A stretch of 64,000 bases of DNA from contig CBDFHC010000004.1 in the NCBI GenBank assembly GCA_965247585.1, positions 930,001-994,000 of the forward strand, written 5' to 3'. The position numbers and the translations under genes were made by a program. Position 1 is the stretch's first letter, and every line of letters begins with the position of its first letter. Below the pieces are notes generated by a model, which did no database searches, was not told the origin of the DNA, and worked only from the letters and a program-made list of their open reading frames with translations. Source of the stretch: CBDFHC01 sp965247585 (GTDB lineage: Bacteria; Chloroflexota; Dehalococcoidia; Lucifugimonadales; GCA-2712585). Of the stretch, positions 16,535-25,167 are shown one piece after another.

Positions 16535-17947
16535 TTATAGATGGAATACCACCATCTTTAGCTCCGTCATCTCCTGCACGGCGTAGCGAGGCCCCTCTTT
16601 GCCCATGCCGCTCTCCTTCAACCCGCCATAGGGCATCAGATCGGCGCGCCACTGGGGGCTGGAGTTGATGTGCAGGCTCCCGCACTCCACCTCCAGTGCG
16701 AAGCGCATTGCCCAGTCCACGTTCTGGGTGAAGATGCCGGCGCTCAACCCGTAGTTCGAGTCGTTAGCCAGGGCGATGGCCTCGTCTATGTCCGAAAAGC
16801 GGGTAACCGCCACCGCGGGACCGAACAGCTCATCGCGGGATACGCGCATATCCGGTTTGACGTCCGCCACCACCGTTGGCGCGTACATAGCGCCCTGACG
16901 GCTGCCGCCGGTGAGAAGCCGGGCGCCCTGGCCAACCGCTTCGTCAATCCACTCGCCCACCCGAACGGCTTCCGACTCACGGACCATGGGACCCATGTTG
17001 GTGGACTCGTCCATGGGGTTGCCGGTGGCCAACGCCTCTACTTTGGGTTTCAGCGCGTCCAGAAAGTCTCCGTATATCTTCCCATCGGCCAACACTCGCT
17101 GTGTGGAGATGCACACCTGACCGGCGTTGGAGTAGGCCCCGGCCACCGTGGCGGCGGCAACCTTCTCTATGTCCGCGTCCGGCATGATGATCAGCGGGCT
17201 GTTAGACCCCAACTCCATGGTCACTTTCTTGATGCCCGCGGTCTTGCAGATGCGCTCCCCAATGTCCCGGCTCCCGGTGAAGGTGATCTTTCGGACTCGA
17301 GGATCGGCGCAGATTGCGTCGCCTATGGCGCCACCGGAACCGGTGAGGCACTGGACGCCCAGGGGAGGCACCCCGGCCTCCAGCAGCAGCTCCGTTAGCT
17401 TCAGCGCGGAGAGCGGCGTGTCACTGGCGGGTTTGATAACCACGGCGTTTCCCGCCGCCAGCGCCGGACCCTCTTTGTGGCACACCAGGTTCAGGGGAAA
17501 GTTGAAGGGCGCTATGGCCACCACCACACCGCAGGGGACCCGAAGAGTGAAGCCGAACTGTTTTCCTGGCCCCGGCGCGGCGTCCAGGGGCACCGTCTCC
17601 CCGTGGACCCGTTTGGCCTCTTCCGCCGAGGTGGTGATGGTCTGGATGGCGCGCTGCACCTCCCCGCGGCCCTCGTGGATAGTCTTCCCTTCCTCCAGCG
17701 TTATGGTGCGGGCCAGGTCCTCAGACCTCTCGGCCATGAGCCGGGCTGCCTTGCCAAGCATTTCGTACCGCTGATAAGCGGTGAGCCGCCGCATCACCTG
17801 GGCGCCGCGCACGGCGGTGGACAGCGCGGTGTCCACGTCCTCAAGGTCTCCCCGGGGCACGGTGTCCACCACTGAGCCATCGAAAGGATTCAATACCGGC
17901 ATAGCCGCCGCCTTTTCCACCCATTCGCCGCCGATGTACATCCGCAT
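16535..17947 (-). CDS. NAD(P)-dependent aldehyde dehydrogenase
   Basis: A 470-residue member of the aldehyde dehydrogenase superfamily that oxidises an aldehyde to a carboxylate. The catalytic Cys279 is in AYSNAGQVCIS and the general base Glu245 in MELGSNSPLIIM; the cofactor segment APFNFPLNL and the ITFTGSRDIG turn are present. The length is normal for non-acylating enzymes resembling lactaldehyde or succinate-semialdehyde dehydrogenases. GGGAGG precedes the ATG. It lies between the FAH-family and cupin genes in a leftward run. Confidence 0.9.
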   Translation of the reverse strand: MRMYIGGEWVEKAAAMPVLNPFDGSVVDTVPRGDLEDVDTALSTAVRGAQVMRRLTAYQRYEMLGKAARLMAERSEDLARTITLEEGKTIHEGRGEVQRAIQTITTSAEEAKRVHGETVPLDAAPGPGKQFGFTLRVPCGVVVAIAPFNFPLNLVCHKEGPALAAGNAVVIKPASDTPLSALKLTELLLEAGVPPLGVQCLTGSGGAIGDAICADPRVRKITFTGSRDIGERICKTAGIKKVTMELGSNSPLIIMPDADIEKVAAATVAGAYSNAGQVCISTQRVLADGKIYGDFLDALKPKVEALATGNPMDESTNMGPMVRESEAVRVGEWIDEAVGQGARLLTGGSRQGAMYAPTVVADVKPDMRVSRDELFGPAVAVTRFSDIDEAIALANDSNYGLSAGIFTQNVDWAMRFALEVECGSLHINSSPQWRADLMPYGGLKESGMGKEGPRYAVQEMTELKMVVFHL

Positions 17948-18044
17948 GGCTCAGCCTCCCGAACTAGCTAACGCGCCACCAACCCGTAGGGCCCTACAGG
18001 CCAAAGCAGAAGTTGACTTCCGGCCCTGGCCCGATACTCCTGAG

Positions 18045-18803
18045 CTAGGCCTCATCCTTAACCGGGTTCCGCAGCACGCCGATGCCCTCGATTTCGATCT
18101 CGCAAACGTCGCCGTCCTTCAGCTGACGAGGCTTACCCGGCGTCCCGGTGAAGATCATGTCGCCAGGCTCCAGGGTCATCGCCTTGGTTACGTGGCTGAT
18201 CACCGTCTGAAGGTTAAACAGGAACAGTTGCGTGCTCTCTGACTGTACCTCGGTACCGTTTACCCGCGCCCGTAGACGCAGGTTGTCAGGGTCCAGGCCG
18301 GTGACAATGTACGGCCCCGCGGGGCTAAACGTGTCAGAAGACTTGGCGCGCCACCACTGGCCATCTCCACGCTGCCATTCCCGGGCGCTGACGTCGTTTC
18401 CGCAGGTGTAGCCCAGGACGTGGTCCAGCGCATCTTCCACGGAAACGTTCTTGCAGCGGTCCTTGATGATGGCCACCAACTCCCCCTCTTCGTCCACCCG
18501 GCCCTTGAACTCTTTAGGTATTATGATGGTGTCCTCAGGTCCAATCAGGGATGAGGAGGTCTTGAGAAATATTAAGGGATCCTTGAGCGGCTCCCTTTCT
18601 CCCAGGTGGCTGCGATAGTTCAGGCCCACGGCCACAATCTTGGCGGGTTCACAGGGGGCGAGCAGTTTTACGCCGGACACGGGATGAGTATGGTCGGTCA
18701 CTTCGTACTTCTCAAAGGGCGTGGTGGTGATCTGCCTTACCGTGTCCCCCTCAACCACGCCGTAGGCCACTTCACCGTGAGCCAAATATCTTGCAAAAAT
18801 CAT
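18045..18803 (-). CDS. Fumarylacetoacetate hydrolase (FAH) family protein
   Basis: A 252-residue FAH-fold enzyme. The metal-binding pattern is visible (VDEEGELVAII, with GND downstream), as are the VGLNYRSH and EPGDMIFTGTPG segments typical of the family, which includes acylpyruvate hydrolases, 2-oxohepta-3-enedioate isomerases and oxaloacetate decarboxylases. It cleaves or isomerises a 2-oxo acid ring-fission-type product. It is the first gene of the leftward run ending in the amidase. A GAGGAGG lies about 11 nt before ATG 18803. Exact substrate unknown. Confidence 0.88.
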   Translation of the reverse strand: MIFARYLAHGEVAYGVVEGDTVRQITTTPFEKYEVTDHTHPVSGVKLLAPCEPAKIVAVGLNYRSHLGEREPLKDPLIFLKTSSSLIGPEDTIIIPKEFKGRVDEEGELVAIIKDRCKNVSVEDALDHVLGYTCGNDVSAREWQRGDGQWWRAKSSDTFSPAGPYIVTGLDPDNLRLRARVNGTEVQSESTQLFLFNLQTVISHVTKAMTLEPGDMIFTGTPGKPRQLKDGDVCEIEIEGIGVLRNPVKDEA

Positions 18804-18928
18804 GGTTCCTGTATCCTCCTCGCAAATCGCAAATGCAGTCGTCAGCTACCAGAATAGCGGTAATTCTAGAGGCACCGGTTAGAATAATCCAGACCCGGTT
18901 TGAGAGGGCCTGGACATAGGACCCAACC

Positions 18929-18957
18929 TTGACACTGAAAAGGGCCTTATCTATAAT
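18929..18957 (+). promoter_or_regulatory. Consensus sigma-70 promoter of the DUF1800-DUF1501 operon
   Basis: A perfect TTGACA at 18929-18934, a 17 bp spacer and a perfect TATAAT at 18952-18957, 80 bp before the DUF1800 start. It is the strongest promoter-like sequence found in the window. Confidence 0.85.
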
Positions 18958-19037
18958 CGCGTGCATGTTCCGGAGGGCGCGACCGACGGGTTGCGCCGAC
19001 CGGTTAGATTGCGTATTCTACCGAAAGGAGTGGTTTT

Positions 19038-20462
19038 ATGGCCCAAACGGGCAAACAAGAAATTGACCTAATGGCCCACCTGATGCGCCGAGCCGGTTTT
19101 GGCGCACCCTACCATGAGATAGTAGACAGGGCCGCCAAGGGGTATGAAGCAACCGTGGAAGAGCTTCTGGACCCGGATGCGCACGGCGTTCCCGCGTTTG
19201 ACGAATTGGCCATGGCCCGCTTCTACCCGGACATTGAGCTTCCGGGGGCTCCTGCATCGGGCACGTCCAACTTCGTGTATCACATGATGACTACGCCGAG
19301 GCCGCTGGAAGAGAAGATGACGCTCTTCTGGCACATGGTCTTCGCCACGGGCAACTCCAAAATTGATAACCCAACCGAGATGGTCCGGCAGATAGCCCTG
19401 TTCCGGGCAAATGGACTGGGCAACTATCAGGACCTTTTGGTTCGCCTGGCCAAGGACCCGGCCATGATCTACTGGCTGGACAACAACGAGAGCCATAAGG
19501 ACGCTCCCAACGAGAACTGGGGACGGGAGCTTCTAGAGCTCTTCTCCATGGGACAAGGGAACTACTCCGAAGACGATGTAAAAATGGCCTCCAGGGCCTT
19601 CACCGGATGGACCATCAAACCCAAAATCCCGCGGCTGCCCTACGGCCGGCACCTGTGGGAGTTCGAATACAGAGCGGAAGACCACGACGACAGCGAAAAG
19701 GCCTTCCTGGGACATACGGGCCGGTTTAACGGCGAGGACATCATAGAGATTGTGGCACAACAGCCGGCCACTCACGCCTTCGTGGCGCGCCACCTGTACA
19801 ACTTCTTCGTCGCAGACGAGGTGCAGGTGCCCAGTTGGACGGACGTAGCGCCCAAGGACCCGCAAGCGGTCAAGGCCATTGCGGACACCTTCGTCAAATC
19901 CGGATATGAGATTCGAGATACGCTTCGCTTCATCTTTAACTCGGACTTCTTCAAGGACGAGAAGGTCCGATTCGCCAAGGTGAAGAACCCGGCAGAGGTG
20001 GTGGCAGGCACCATCAGGCTGGTGGGAGACTTCGAAGTCCCCCGCCCGGGCTTGATGCCAGTATCAGCGGAGTCCGGATTCCAGGGTCAGGAGATCATCA
20101 ACCCGCCCAGCGTTGAGGGTTGGCACACAGGCCAAGAGTGGATAGACAGCGGTTCATTACTGCGCCGCATCAACTTTGTGGCCGATAGGTTGGGTGACAC
20201 GTCGCTGCCCGGCGTACAATCAATGATTGACGAGCTCGGCAGTCGCGGCACAATGAGCCCAGAAGAGTTCGTGGAGAGCTGCCTTGACATCCTTGGCGCG
20301 CTGCGGGTGGAGGACGAGACCCGGCAGCAGCTGGTGGACCACGTTAAGGCCGACGGAGAGATCAAGCGAGGCTCCTCTGAAGAAGATGTAAGGGCCTTTG
20401 GCCAGCGCGTGGCCGAGGTCCTGCAATTGATCGCGTCCACACGAGAGTTCCAGTTCGGTTAA
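19038..20462 (+). CDS. DUF1800 family protein
   Basis: A 474-residue protein with the DUF1800 hallmark start HLMRRAGFGAP and the motifs NWGRELLELFSMG, AFTGWT and NPPSVEGWHTG. DUF1800 proteins are typically encoded next to DUF1501 partners; their reaction is unknown, and export or cell-surface roles have been suggested for some. This protein has no signal peptide, so it is predicted cytosolic. The ribosome site GAAAGGAG lies 8 nt before the ATG, and a consensus promoter is upstream. The DUF1501 gene follows after 33 nt. Confidence 0.88.
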   Translation: MAQTGKQEIDLMAHLMRRAGFGAPYHEIVDRAAKGYEATVEELLDPDAHGVPAFDELAMARFYPDIELPGAPASGTSNFVYHMMTTPRPLEEKMTLFWHMVFATGNSKIDNPTEMVRQIALFRANGLGNYQDLLVRLAKDPAMIYWLDNNESHKDAPNENWGRELLELFSMGQGNYSEDDVKMASRAFTGWTIKPKIPRLPYGRHLWEFEYRAEDHDDSEKAFLGHTGRFNGEDIIEIVAQQPATHAFVARHLYNFFVADEVQVPSWTDVAPKDPQAVKAIADTFVKSGYEIRDTLRFIFNSDFFKDEKVRFAKVKNPAEVVAGTIRLVGDFEVPRPGLMPVSAESGFQGQEIINPPSVEGWHTGQEWIDSGSLLRRINFVADRLGDTSLPGVQSMIDELGSRGTMSPEEFVESCLDILGALRVEDETRQQLVDHVKADGEIKRGSSEEDVRAFGQRVAEVLQLIASTREFQFG

Positions 20463-20495
20463 CGGTTAGAATCCCAAGCCTTTAGGAGGAATAAA

Positions 20496-21620
20496 ATGGC
20501 AAAAGACCCAGTCCTGGTAGTATTCCAATTGACCGGAGGTAACGATTACCTCAACTGCACAATCCCTCGTGACAATGGCCTCTACAGGGATTACAGGACC
20601 ACGGTGAACGTCCCAGAGGACCAGATAATTCCGCTGGATGACAACTTCGGCTTTCACCCGGCCATGGAGCCCATGAAGCAGTTCTGGACAGAGGGGAAGA
20701 TGGCGCTTGTCCACGGGATAGGCTATGAGAACTCCCCGCGCTCCCATTTCCGCTCCATGGACATTTGGCATACCTGCGAGCCCAACAAGGTGGGCACCGA
20801 GGGTTGGGTTGGCCGAGCGATTAGGACGGTAGACCCGGACAAAGAGAACGTCTTGACGGGCGTGAACTTCGGCCAGGGCCTGCCCCGGGCCATGGCGCTT
20901 CCGGGCGTGCCCGTAGCCTCAGTGTCTGACATTGAGAACTACGGCGTCCTCACGGGAATTACCGGCGCGGAGCAGCGAGCTCGGGCACTGGACCGGTTTG
21001 CCAGGATTTACTCTCCGGCCATCGGCCGAGGAGCGGTCATGGACTACCTGGGCCAGACTGGACTGGACGCGCTGAAGGGCGCCGACATCCTGAAGACGGC
21101 CCCCGAATTGTACTCATCCACGATTGAGTACGCGGCCACGCCCATAGCTCAGAAGCTGCGCGGCATTTCCATGGTGCACCAGGCCAACCTGGGCACCCGC
21201 TTCTTCTACACCCAGCACGCCAGCTTTGACACCCATGCAAGCCAAATGCCGCTCCACCACCAGTTGTGGACCGACTGCTCCCGCGCGATTTCCGACTTCT
21301 TCGCTGACCTCCGGGAGAATGACGCCGCCGACAACGTAGTCATGATCCTCTTCAGCGAGTTCGGACGCAGGGTGCGAGACAACGGCTCCGGCACCGACCA
21401 CGGGGCCGGTGGAGTCGCCTTCGTAATTGGTGACTCCGTTAAGGGCGGTCACTACTCCGAGTTCCCCTCCATGAAGGCGGAGGACCTCCAGGAGGGTGAC
21501 CTGGCGCCCAACTACGACTTCCGAGGCTTCTACTCCACCATCCTGGAGCAGCACATGGGACTGGATCCCACGGAGATCGTGGACGGCACCTTCGAGCAGC
21601 TACCCATCCTTCAGAAGTAG
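20496..21620 (+). CDS. DUF1501 family protein
   Basis: A 374-residue protein of the alkaline phosphatase/sulfatase-like DUF1501 group. Motifs: FQLTGGNDYLN near the N-terminus, GFHPAMEP, FDTHASQ and SEFGRRVRDNGSGTDHGAGG. Most members have a twin-arginine signal; this one begins MAKDPVLVVFQLTGG with none, so it should remain in the cytosol with its DUF1800 partner. AGGAGG precedes the ATG. A GC-rich hairpin follows the stop codon. Biochemical role unknown. Confidence 0.88.
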   Translation: MAKDPVLVVFQLTGGNDYLNCTIPRDNGLYRDYRTTVNVPEDQIIPLDDNFGFHPAMEPMKQFWTEGKMALVHGIGYENSPRSHFRSMDIWHTCEPNKVGTEGWVGRAIRTVDPDKENVLTGVNFGQGLPRAMALPGVPVASVSDIENYGVLTGITGAEQRARALDRFARIYSPAIGRGAVMDYLGQTGLDALKGADILKTAPELYSSTIEYAATPIAQKLRGISMVHQANLGTRFFYTQHASFDTHASQMPLHHQLWTDCSRAISDFFADLRENDAADNVVMILFSEFGRRVRDNGSGTDHGAGGVAFVIGDSVKGGHYSEFPSMKAEDLQEGDLAPNYDFRGFYSTILEQHMGLDPTEIVDGTFEQLPILQK

Positions 21621-21658
21621 CCGCTCAGTAGCAAGGCGCCACAACCAAGTGAACAGGA

Positions 21659-21691
21659 GACGGGCCGACCCGCAATGTGGGTCGGCCCGTC
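21659..21691 (+). terminator. Hairpin terminator after DUF1501
   Basis: A 13 bp perfect stem GACGGGCCGACCC/GGGTCGGCCCGTC around a 7 nt loop. No T-run follows, so termination may be weak or Rho-assisted; it could also act on mRNA stability. Confidence 0.6.
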
Positions 21692-21769
21692 CTCACAACC
21701 GGGACCAGAGGTCCCGCAGGATGCCAGCGGCTTGGAATGCCGCAACCACTGTTCTCATAGGAGTTTGCC

Positions 21770-22768
21770 ATGCCCACAACCACGCTGGCGCCGAACCGGG
21801 CCTTTACCTACGTTGGCTGCCTGGGCCGGACCGCCAATGTAGGTCCCGGCCTCTCCCACCCACAGTCCGTGGCCCGGGGGGCAAATGACGTTCTGTACAT
21901 AGCCAACCGTGGAGCGGAGTTCAACCCCGCGGCCCGTGTTACCAAGTGCACCCTCCAGCATGAGTTCCTGCAGGATATAGGCGGACCCGGTCAAGGGGCG
22001 GGCCGATTCCTGTGGCCCGCTTACGTGGCGCTGGACAGCAGCGAGCGCGTTTATGTGTCCGAGGAGTCCGCAAACAAGATTATGGTTTTTGAAAACGAGG
22101 GCGCATTTGTTGGCGAATGGGGCTCACGAGGCAGCGGTGACGGAGAGCTGCGTGACCCCACCGGAATCGCCTTCGACAGCGCCGATAACCTTTTCGTCGT
22201 CGACACGCGAAACAACCGAGTGCAGAAGTTCAGCAAGGACGGAAAGTTCCTGGGCAAGTTCGGTAGCGCCGGCGCCGCCGAAGGCCAGTTCAACCTGCCC
22301 TGGGGCATAGCCATGGACAAGGAAGGGAGCGTTTACGTAGCTGACACGAATAACGACCGGGTGCAGAAGCTCTCACCGGAGGGCGACCACCTGCTCACCT
22401 TTGGCTCCTCCAGTCCCGGTGAGCTAAACCGTCCTTCTGATGTCACGGTGGACAAGGATGGGGACGTGTACGTTGCCGACTGGGGGAACAACCGCATCCA
22501 GATCTACGCCCCTGACGGTGGCTACCTGGCAACCCTGATTGGAGACGCTACGGAGCTTTCGCCCTGGGCCAAGATGTCAGTGGACGCCAACATAGACTAC
22601 ATAAAGGCCCGTGCCCGGGCCAACCTGGAGGCGGAATGGCGCTTCCGCCGTCCCGTGGCCATCACCATCGGAGACGATTACCGCTTCGTCATTGCCGAGG
22701 CCCAGCACAACCGGCTCCAGATATACCTTAAGGACGTGGACTACGAGGACCCGCAGTTCAACCTATAG
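21770..22768 (+). CDS. NHL-repeat beta-propeller protein, paralogue 1
   Basis: A 332-residue protein of NHL repeats (for example DPTGIAFDSADNLFVVDTRNNRVQKF, shown here by its D-N-L-F-V-V-D and N-R-V-Q-K-F signature) predicted to fold as a six-bladed propeller. About five clear blades are visible between residues 60 and 260. NHL propellers bind proteins, RNA or small ligands. No signal peptide is present. A second protein of the same layout is encoded at 46447. AGGAG precedes the ATG and a terminator follows. Ligand unknown. Confidence 0.85.
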   Translation: MPTTTLAPNRAFTYVGCLGRTANVGPGLSHPQSVARGANDVLYIANRGAEFNPAARVTKCTLQHEFLQDIGGPGQGAGRFLWPAYVALDSSERVYVSEESANKIMVFENEGAFVGEWGSRGSGDGELRDPTGIAFDSADNLFVVDTRNNRVQKFSKDGKFLGKFGSAGAAEGQFNLPWGIAMDKEGSVYVADTNNDRVQKLSPEGDHLLTFGSSSPGELNRPSDVTVDKDGDVYVADWGNNRIQIYAPDGGYLATLIGDATELSPWAKMSVDANIDYIKARARANLEAEWRFRRPVAITIGDDYRFVIAEAQHNRLQIYLKDVDYEDPQFNL

Positions 22769-22795
22769 ACGGGTCCAACTTTAGCATTGGCAATT

Positions 22796-22823
22796 AGGCC
22801 CCCCGGCGTTCGCCGGGGGGCCT
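22796..22823 (+). terminator. Hairpin terminator after the NHL gene
   Basis: A 12 bp perfect stem AGGCCCCCCGGC/GCCGGGGGGCCT with loop GTTC, followed by a weak T-containing stretch. Confidence 0.75.
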
Positions 22824-22889
22824 GATATCTTTATACCTGCCGACGGACACTATCTGGCCGTTGCCGGCCGGCTGGCTTCCGGCCGCCGG

Positions 22890-22920
22890 TTGACACCCCT
22901 ATCGCCGACCAACTTATAAT
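22890..22920 (+). promoter_or_regulatory. Predicted promoter of the class IV aminotransferase gene
   Basis: TTGACA at 22890-22895 and TATAAT at 22915-22920. The spacer is 19 bp, slightly long. Confidence 0.5.
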
Positions 22921-22952
22921 CCCGCTGTAACCGGAGTAACAGGAGGCTAATC

Positions 22953-23867
22953 ATGGCAGACGATTTCATCGCATATTTCTGCGGCGACTGGATTCCCATG
23001 GAGGAATGTAAGGTCGCGATGGACGACAGGGGCTTGCGCATGGGCGACGCCGTATTTGAGGTGGAGCGCACTTTCAACTTCGAACCCTTTGACCTGGACG
23101 GTCACCTGGACCGGCTCTTTCGCTCCCTCAAAGTAGTGCGAATAGACCCGGGACTCACCAGGGATGAGCTTGGAGGTATCTGCTATGAGGCTATCAGCCG
23201 CAATAAGCACCTGATCCCTCAGGGCGGCGACATGAACGTGCGGCAGGTCATCACCCGGGGCAGGGCTGCAACAATCAACGATAAGGTCTCCCCAACCGTT
23301 TACGTGGCGGCTTATCCCATGGGTACGAAGAGCTACGCCCACCTGTATGACGAAGGGGCCCACGTGGTGTTCACCCGCACCCGCTCCTATCACCCCGACT
23401 CCCTTGACCCCAAGGTGAAGCACACCAGCCGAATGAACTTCGTACTAGCGGAGCTAGAGGCCAGTGACGTGGACCCGGCCGCATGGCCCGTCTTGTTGGA
23501 CCTGGATGGCAACATTTCTGAGGGGACCGGCTTCAACTTCTGGGTGGTTACCGACGGCGTCATCAGGACGGCGGGAGACAGGGCGCTTCTCCAGGGCATC
23601 TCCCGAAACAACATTCTGAGCATGGCGGAAGACCTGGGCATCCCCGTGGTGCAGGATGATATTCAGCTCTATGACGCCTACACCGCGGACGAAGCGTTCG
23701 TTTCCGGGACCAGCAACTGCCTGATACCCGTCTCCAAGCTGGACAACCGGCCGCTGGAAGGCGAGGTGCCGGGGCCGGTGGTGAAGCGCCTCCTGGCGGC
23801 TTGGAGTGAAAAGGTGGGTGTCGACATCGTTGGCCAGGCGCGGCGAATGGCGGGCCTGGACGTGTAG
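22953..23867 (+). CDS. Class IV aminotransferase (branched-chain/D-amino-acid type)
   Basis: A 304-residue PLP enzyme of fold type IV. Seen: RGLRMGDAVFEVERTF near the N-terminus, the PLP lysine in DPKVKHTSRMN, LLDLDGNISEGTGFNFWVV for the cofactor phosphate, and FVSGTSNCLIPV. This family includes BCAT, D-alanine aminotransferase, omega-transaminases and aminodeoxychorismate lyase. The substrate cannot be decided from sequence alone. AGGAGG precedes the ATG. The gene converges on the UGSC gene across a bidirectional terminator. Confidence 0.88.
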   Translation: MADDFIAYFCGDWIPMEECKVAMDDRGLRMGDAVFEVERTFNFEPFDLDGHLDRLFRSLKVVRIDPGLTRDELGGICYEAISRNKHLIPQGGDMNVRQVITRGRAATINDKVSPTVYVAAYPMGTKSYAHLYDEGAHVVFTRTRSYHPDSLDPKVKHTSRMNFVLAELEASDVDPAAWPVLLDLDGNISEGTGFNFWVVTDGVIRTAGDRALLQGISRNNILSMAEDLGIPVVQDDIQLYDAYTADEAFVSGTSNCLIPVSKLDNRPLEGEVPGPVVKRLLAAWSEKVGVDIVGQARRMAGLDV

Positions 23868-23917
23868 CGCCCTAGTGTCCGTGATCCATACGGACTGAAA
23901 ACGGCACGGTAAACTAT

Positions 23918-23959
23918 AAAGCCCGCTCCCCTGTAACCAATCCAAGGGGAGCGGGCTTT
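23918..23959. terminator. Bidirectional rho-independent terminator
   Basis: A 15 bp perfect inverted repeat AAAGCCCGCTCCCCT/AGGGGAGCGGGCTTT with a 12 nt loop, lying between the convergent aminotransferase and UGSC genes. The A/T ends let it work for both strands. Confidence 0.85.
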
Positions 23960-23983
23960 AGTATTCGCTATAAAGTACGACCT

Positions 23984-24541
23984 CTAGGCCTTGGGGCTCA
24001 CCTGAGATACCTCCACGCCGGTAAGCACGGCGATCACCTGGTCTATCAACTCCTCGGCCCGGGCGCGAATCTTATCCCGGTCCAGGCCGCCCACGGGGTG
24101 CGCGGTGTAGAGGATGGGAAACTCCGGGGCGCCCCACATCTTGGCCATGGCCTCACCGGTCACCTTGAACCGGTCCGTGCAAACCACCGCGGCGGGGATT
24201 CCTGCCTTCTCTACGTGTACGCCGTCGTGCACACTGCACGCGCTGCAGGACCCTCAATCACCCACCGCGACAATCACATAGTCACACTTTCCCGCCATCT
24301 CTGTCACGGCGTTGGGGTCCGCCGGCTTGGAGGCTGAAGGCTTGCGATGGTACATCCCCACCCGCGTCTCGAACCTGTCCTCCAGCAGCGCCGCCAGCTC
24401 GTCCAGCAGCTCCTTGGCGTTGGGCTTGCTATCGTCAATAAGGCCCAGCGTCTTACCGCGGAGGTCCCGCAACCTGGGGGCCTCGGCGAAGCTGATGGGT
24501 ATGGGTTGGGTAGTCGGGTCCACCAGGGTCTGAGCAGCCAT
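23984..24541 (-). CDS. UGSC-motif selenoprotein (selenocysteine at an in-frame UGA)
   Basis: The frame is read as two halves, 24541-24257 and 24253-23984, joined by an in-phase TGA at 24254-24256. Reading the TGA as selenocysteine gives 185 residues with VAVGD-U96-GSC-SAC-SVHDGVH. The Sec-Gly-Ser-Cys motif is the one for which the UGSC family of (seleno)proteins is named; homologues have Cys there. U96 and C99 form a UxxC redox pair and C102 follows. A hairpin with a 6 bp stem starts 13 nt after the UGA. AAGGAGG lies just before ATG 24541. No translational gap or second ribosome site supports two separate proteins. Biochemical function unknown; a thiol or selenol redox role is inferred. Confidence 0.88.
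24226..24240 (-). promoter_or_regulatory. Predicted bacterial SECIS hairpin of the UGSC gene
   Basis: On the minus strand CGTGCA-GTG-TGCACG forms a perfect 6 bp stem with a 3 nt loop that begins with G. It lies 13 nt after the UGA, inside the coding region, at the spacing expected for SelB-dependent recoding. Confidence 0.7.
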
Positions 24542-24749
24542 TTCGTCCTCCTTGCGGCAGCGCCGTTTAGCTCTTAGGCAATTGTACATGTTAGGCGCGC
24601 GGGTGACTATTTCCGGAGGACTCCCGCATACCGGTTGCCACCAGCATCACAAGGGATGAAAATTTGGGCCGGGAGTGGTTAGCAAGCTGCTGTATAGGTC
24701 CTCTGGAGCCGATCAGCTAGGGCGAAGGTAGGACTCTCCTAAGGACTAC

Positions 24750-24862
24750 AAATCACAGGTTGGTGGTTCCCACCCACCCGCCCAGGAAGGTTTTTAAAAG
24801 ATCTTCTGAGGGACACCCTCAGACACCCGCCAGAGAGGGTACGCCCTCTCTGGACTCTCCCC
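24750..24862 (+). repeat. Family 1 repeat, copy 4
   Basis: A full core. Its second stem is perfect: CCAGAGAGGG/CCCTCTCTGG with loop TACG (24830-24853). The extended module (ACCGGTTGCCACCAGCATCA, TTAGCAAGCTGCTG, GATAAGG-like, CGATCAGCTAGGGCG) begins near 24625 and the downstream part reaches about 24905. It occupies the gap between two leftward genes but has the same orientation as all other copies. Confidence 0.9.
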
Positions 24863-25039
24863 GAAAAGGTCATTTTAGAAGGCTGGCGGCTCTATTTTCG
24901 AGGCAATCGCGCATGCCGGTTGAGAACGGTACTGCCAAGGATGAAAGTTCAAGCAGGTAGATGCTAATTAATCCGTGTGAGCGGCTATTGTGAGGAGTAG
25001 GCGGTAAGGGCGATGGGTAGCAACATTTGAACGGATAGC

Positions 25040-25150
25040 AAATCACAGGCTGGTGGTACCCACCCGCCCTCCCCGGGCGGTTTTTAAAGTGATTTCTGAG
25101 GGGCACCCTCAGACTCCCGCCAGATGGGCTATTCCCCTCTGGGGTCATCT
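25040..25150 (+). repeat. Family 1 repeat, copy 5
   Basis: A core with the TCTGAGGG/CCCTCAGA stem (loop GCA) and a variant second stem. The downstream tail runs into the 3' end of the gene at 25168. Together with the copy at 24750 it fills most of the 626 bp gap 24542-25167, in which I see no other feature. Confidence 0.88.
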
Positions 25151-25167
25151 GAAGCGGATGATGGGCG

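Noticed and set aside
23984..24541. Alternative genetic code, UGA as Trp or Gly
   Set aside because: UGA acts as a normal stop elsewhere in the window, for example at 10369 and 7923. Both internal UGA codons sit at Cys-type redox positions with hairpins, which fits selenocysteine.
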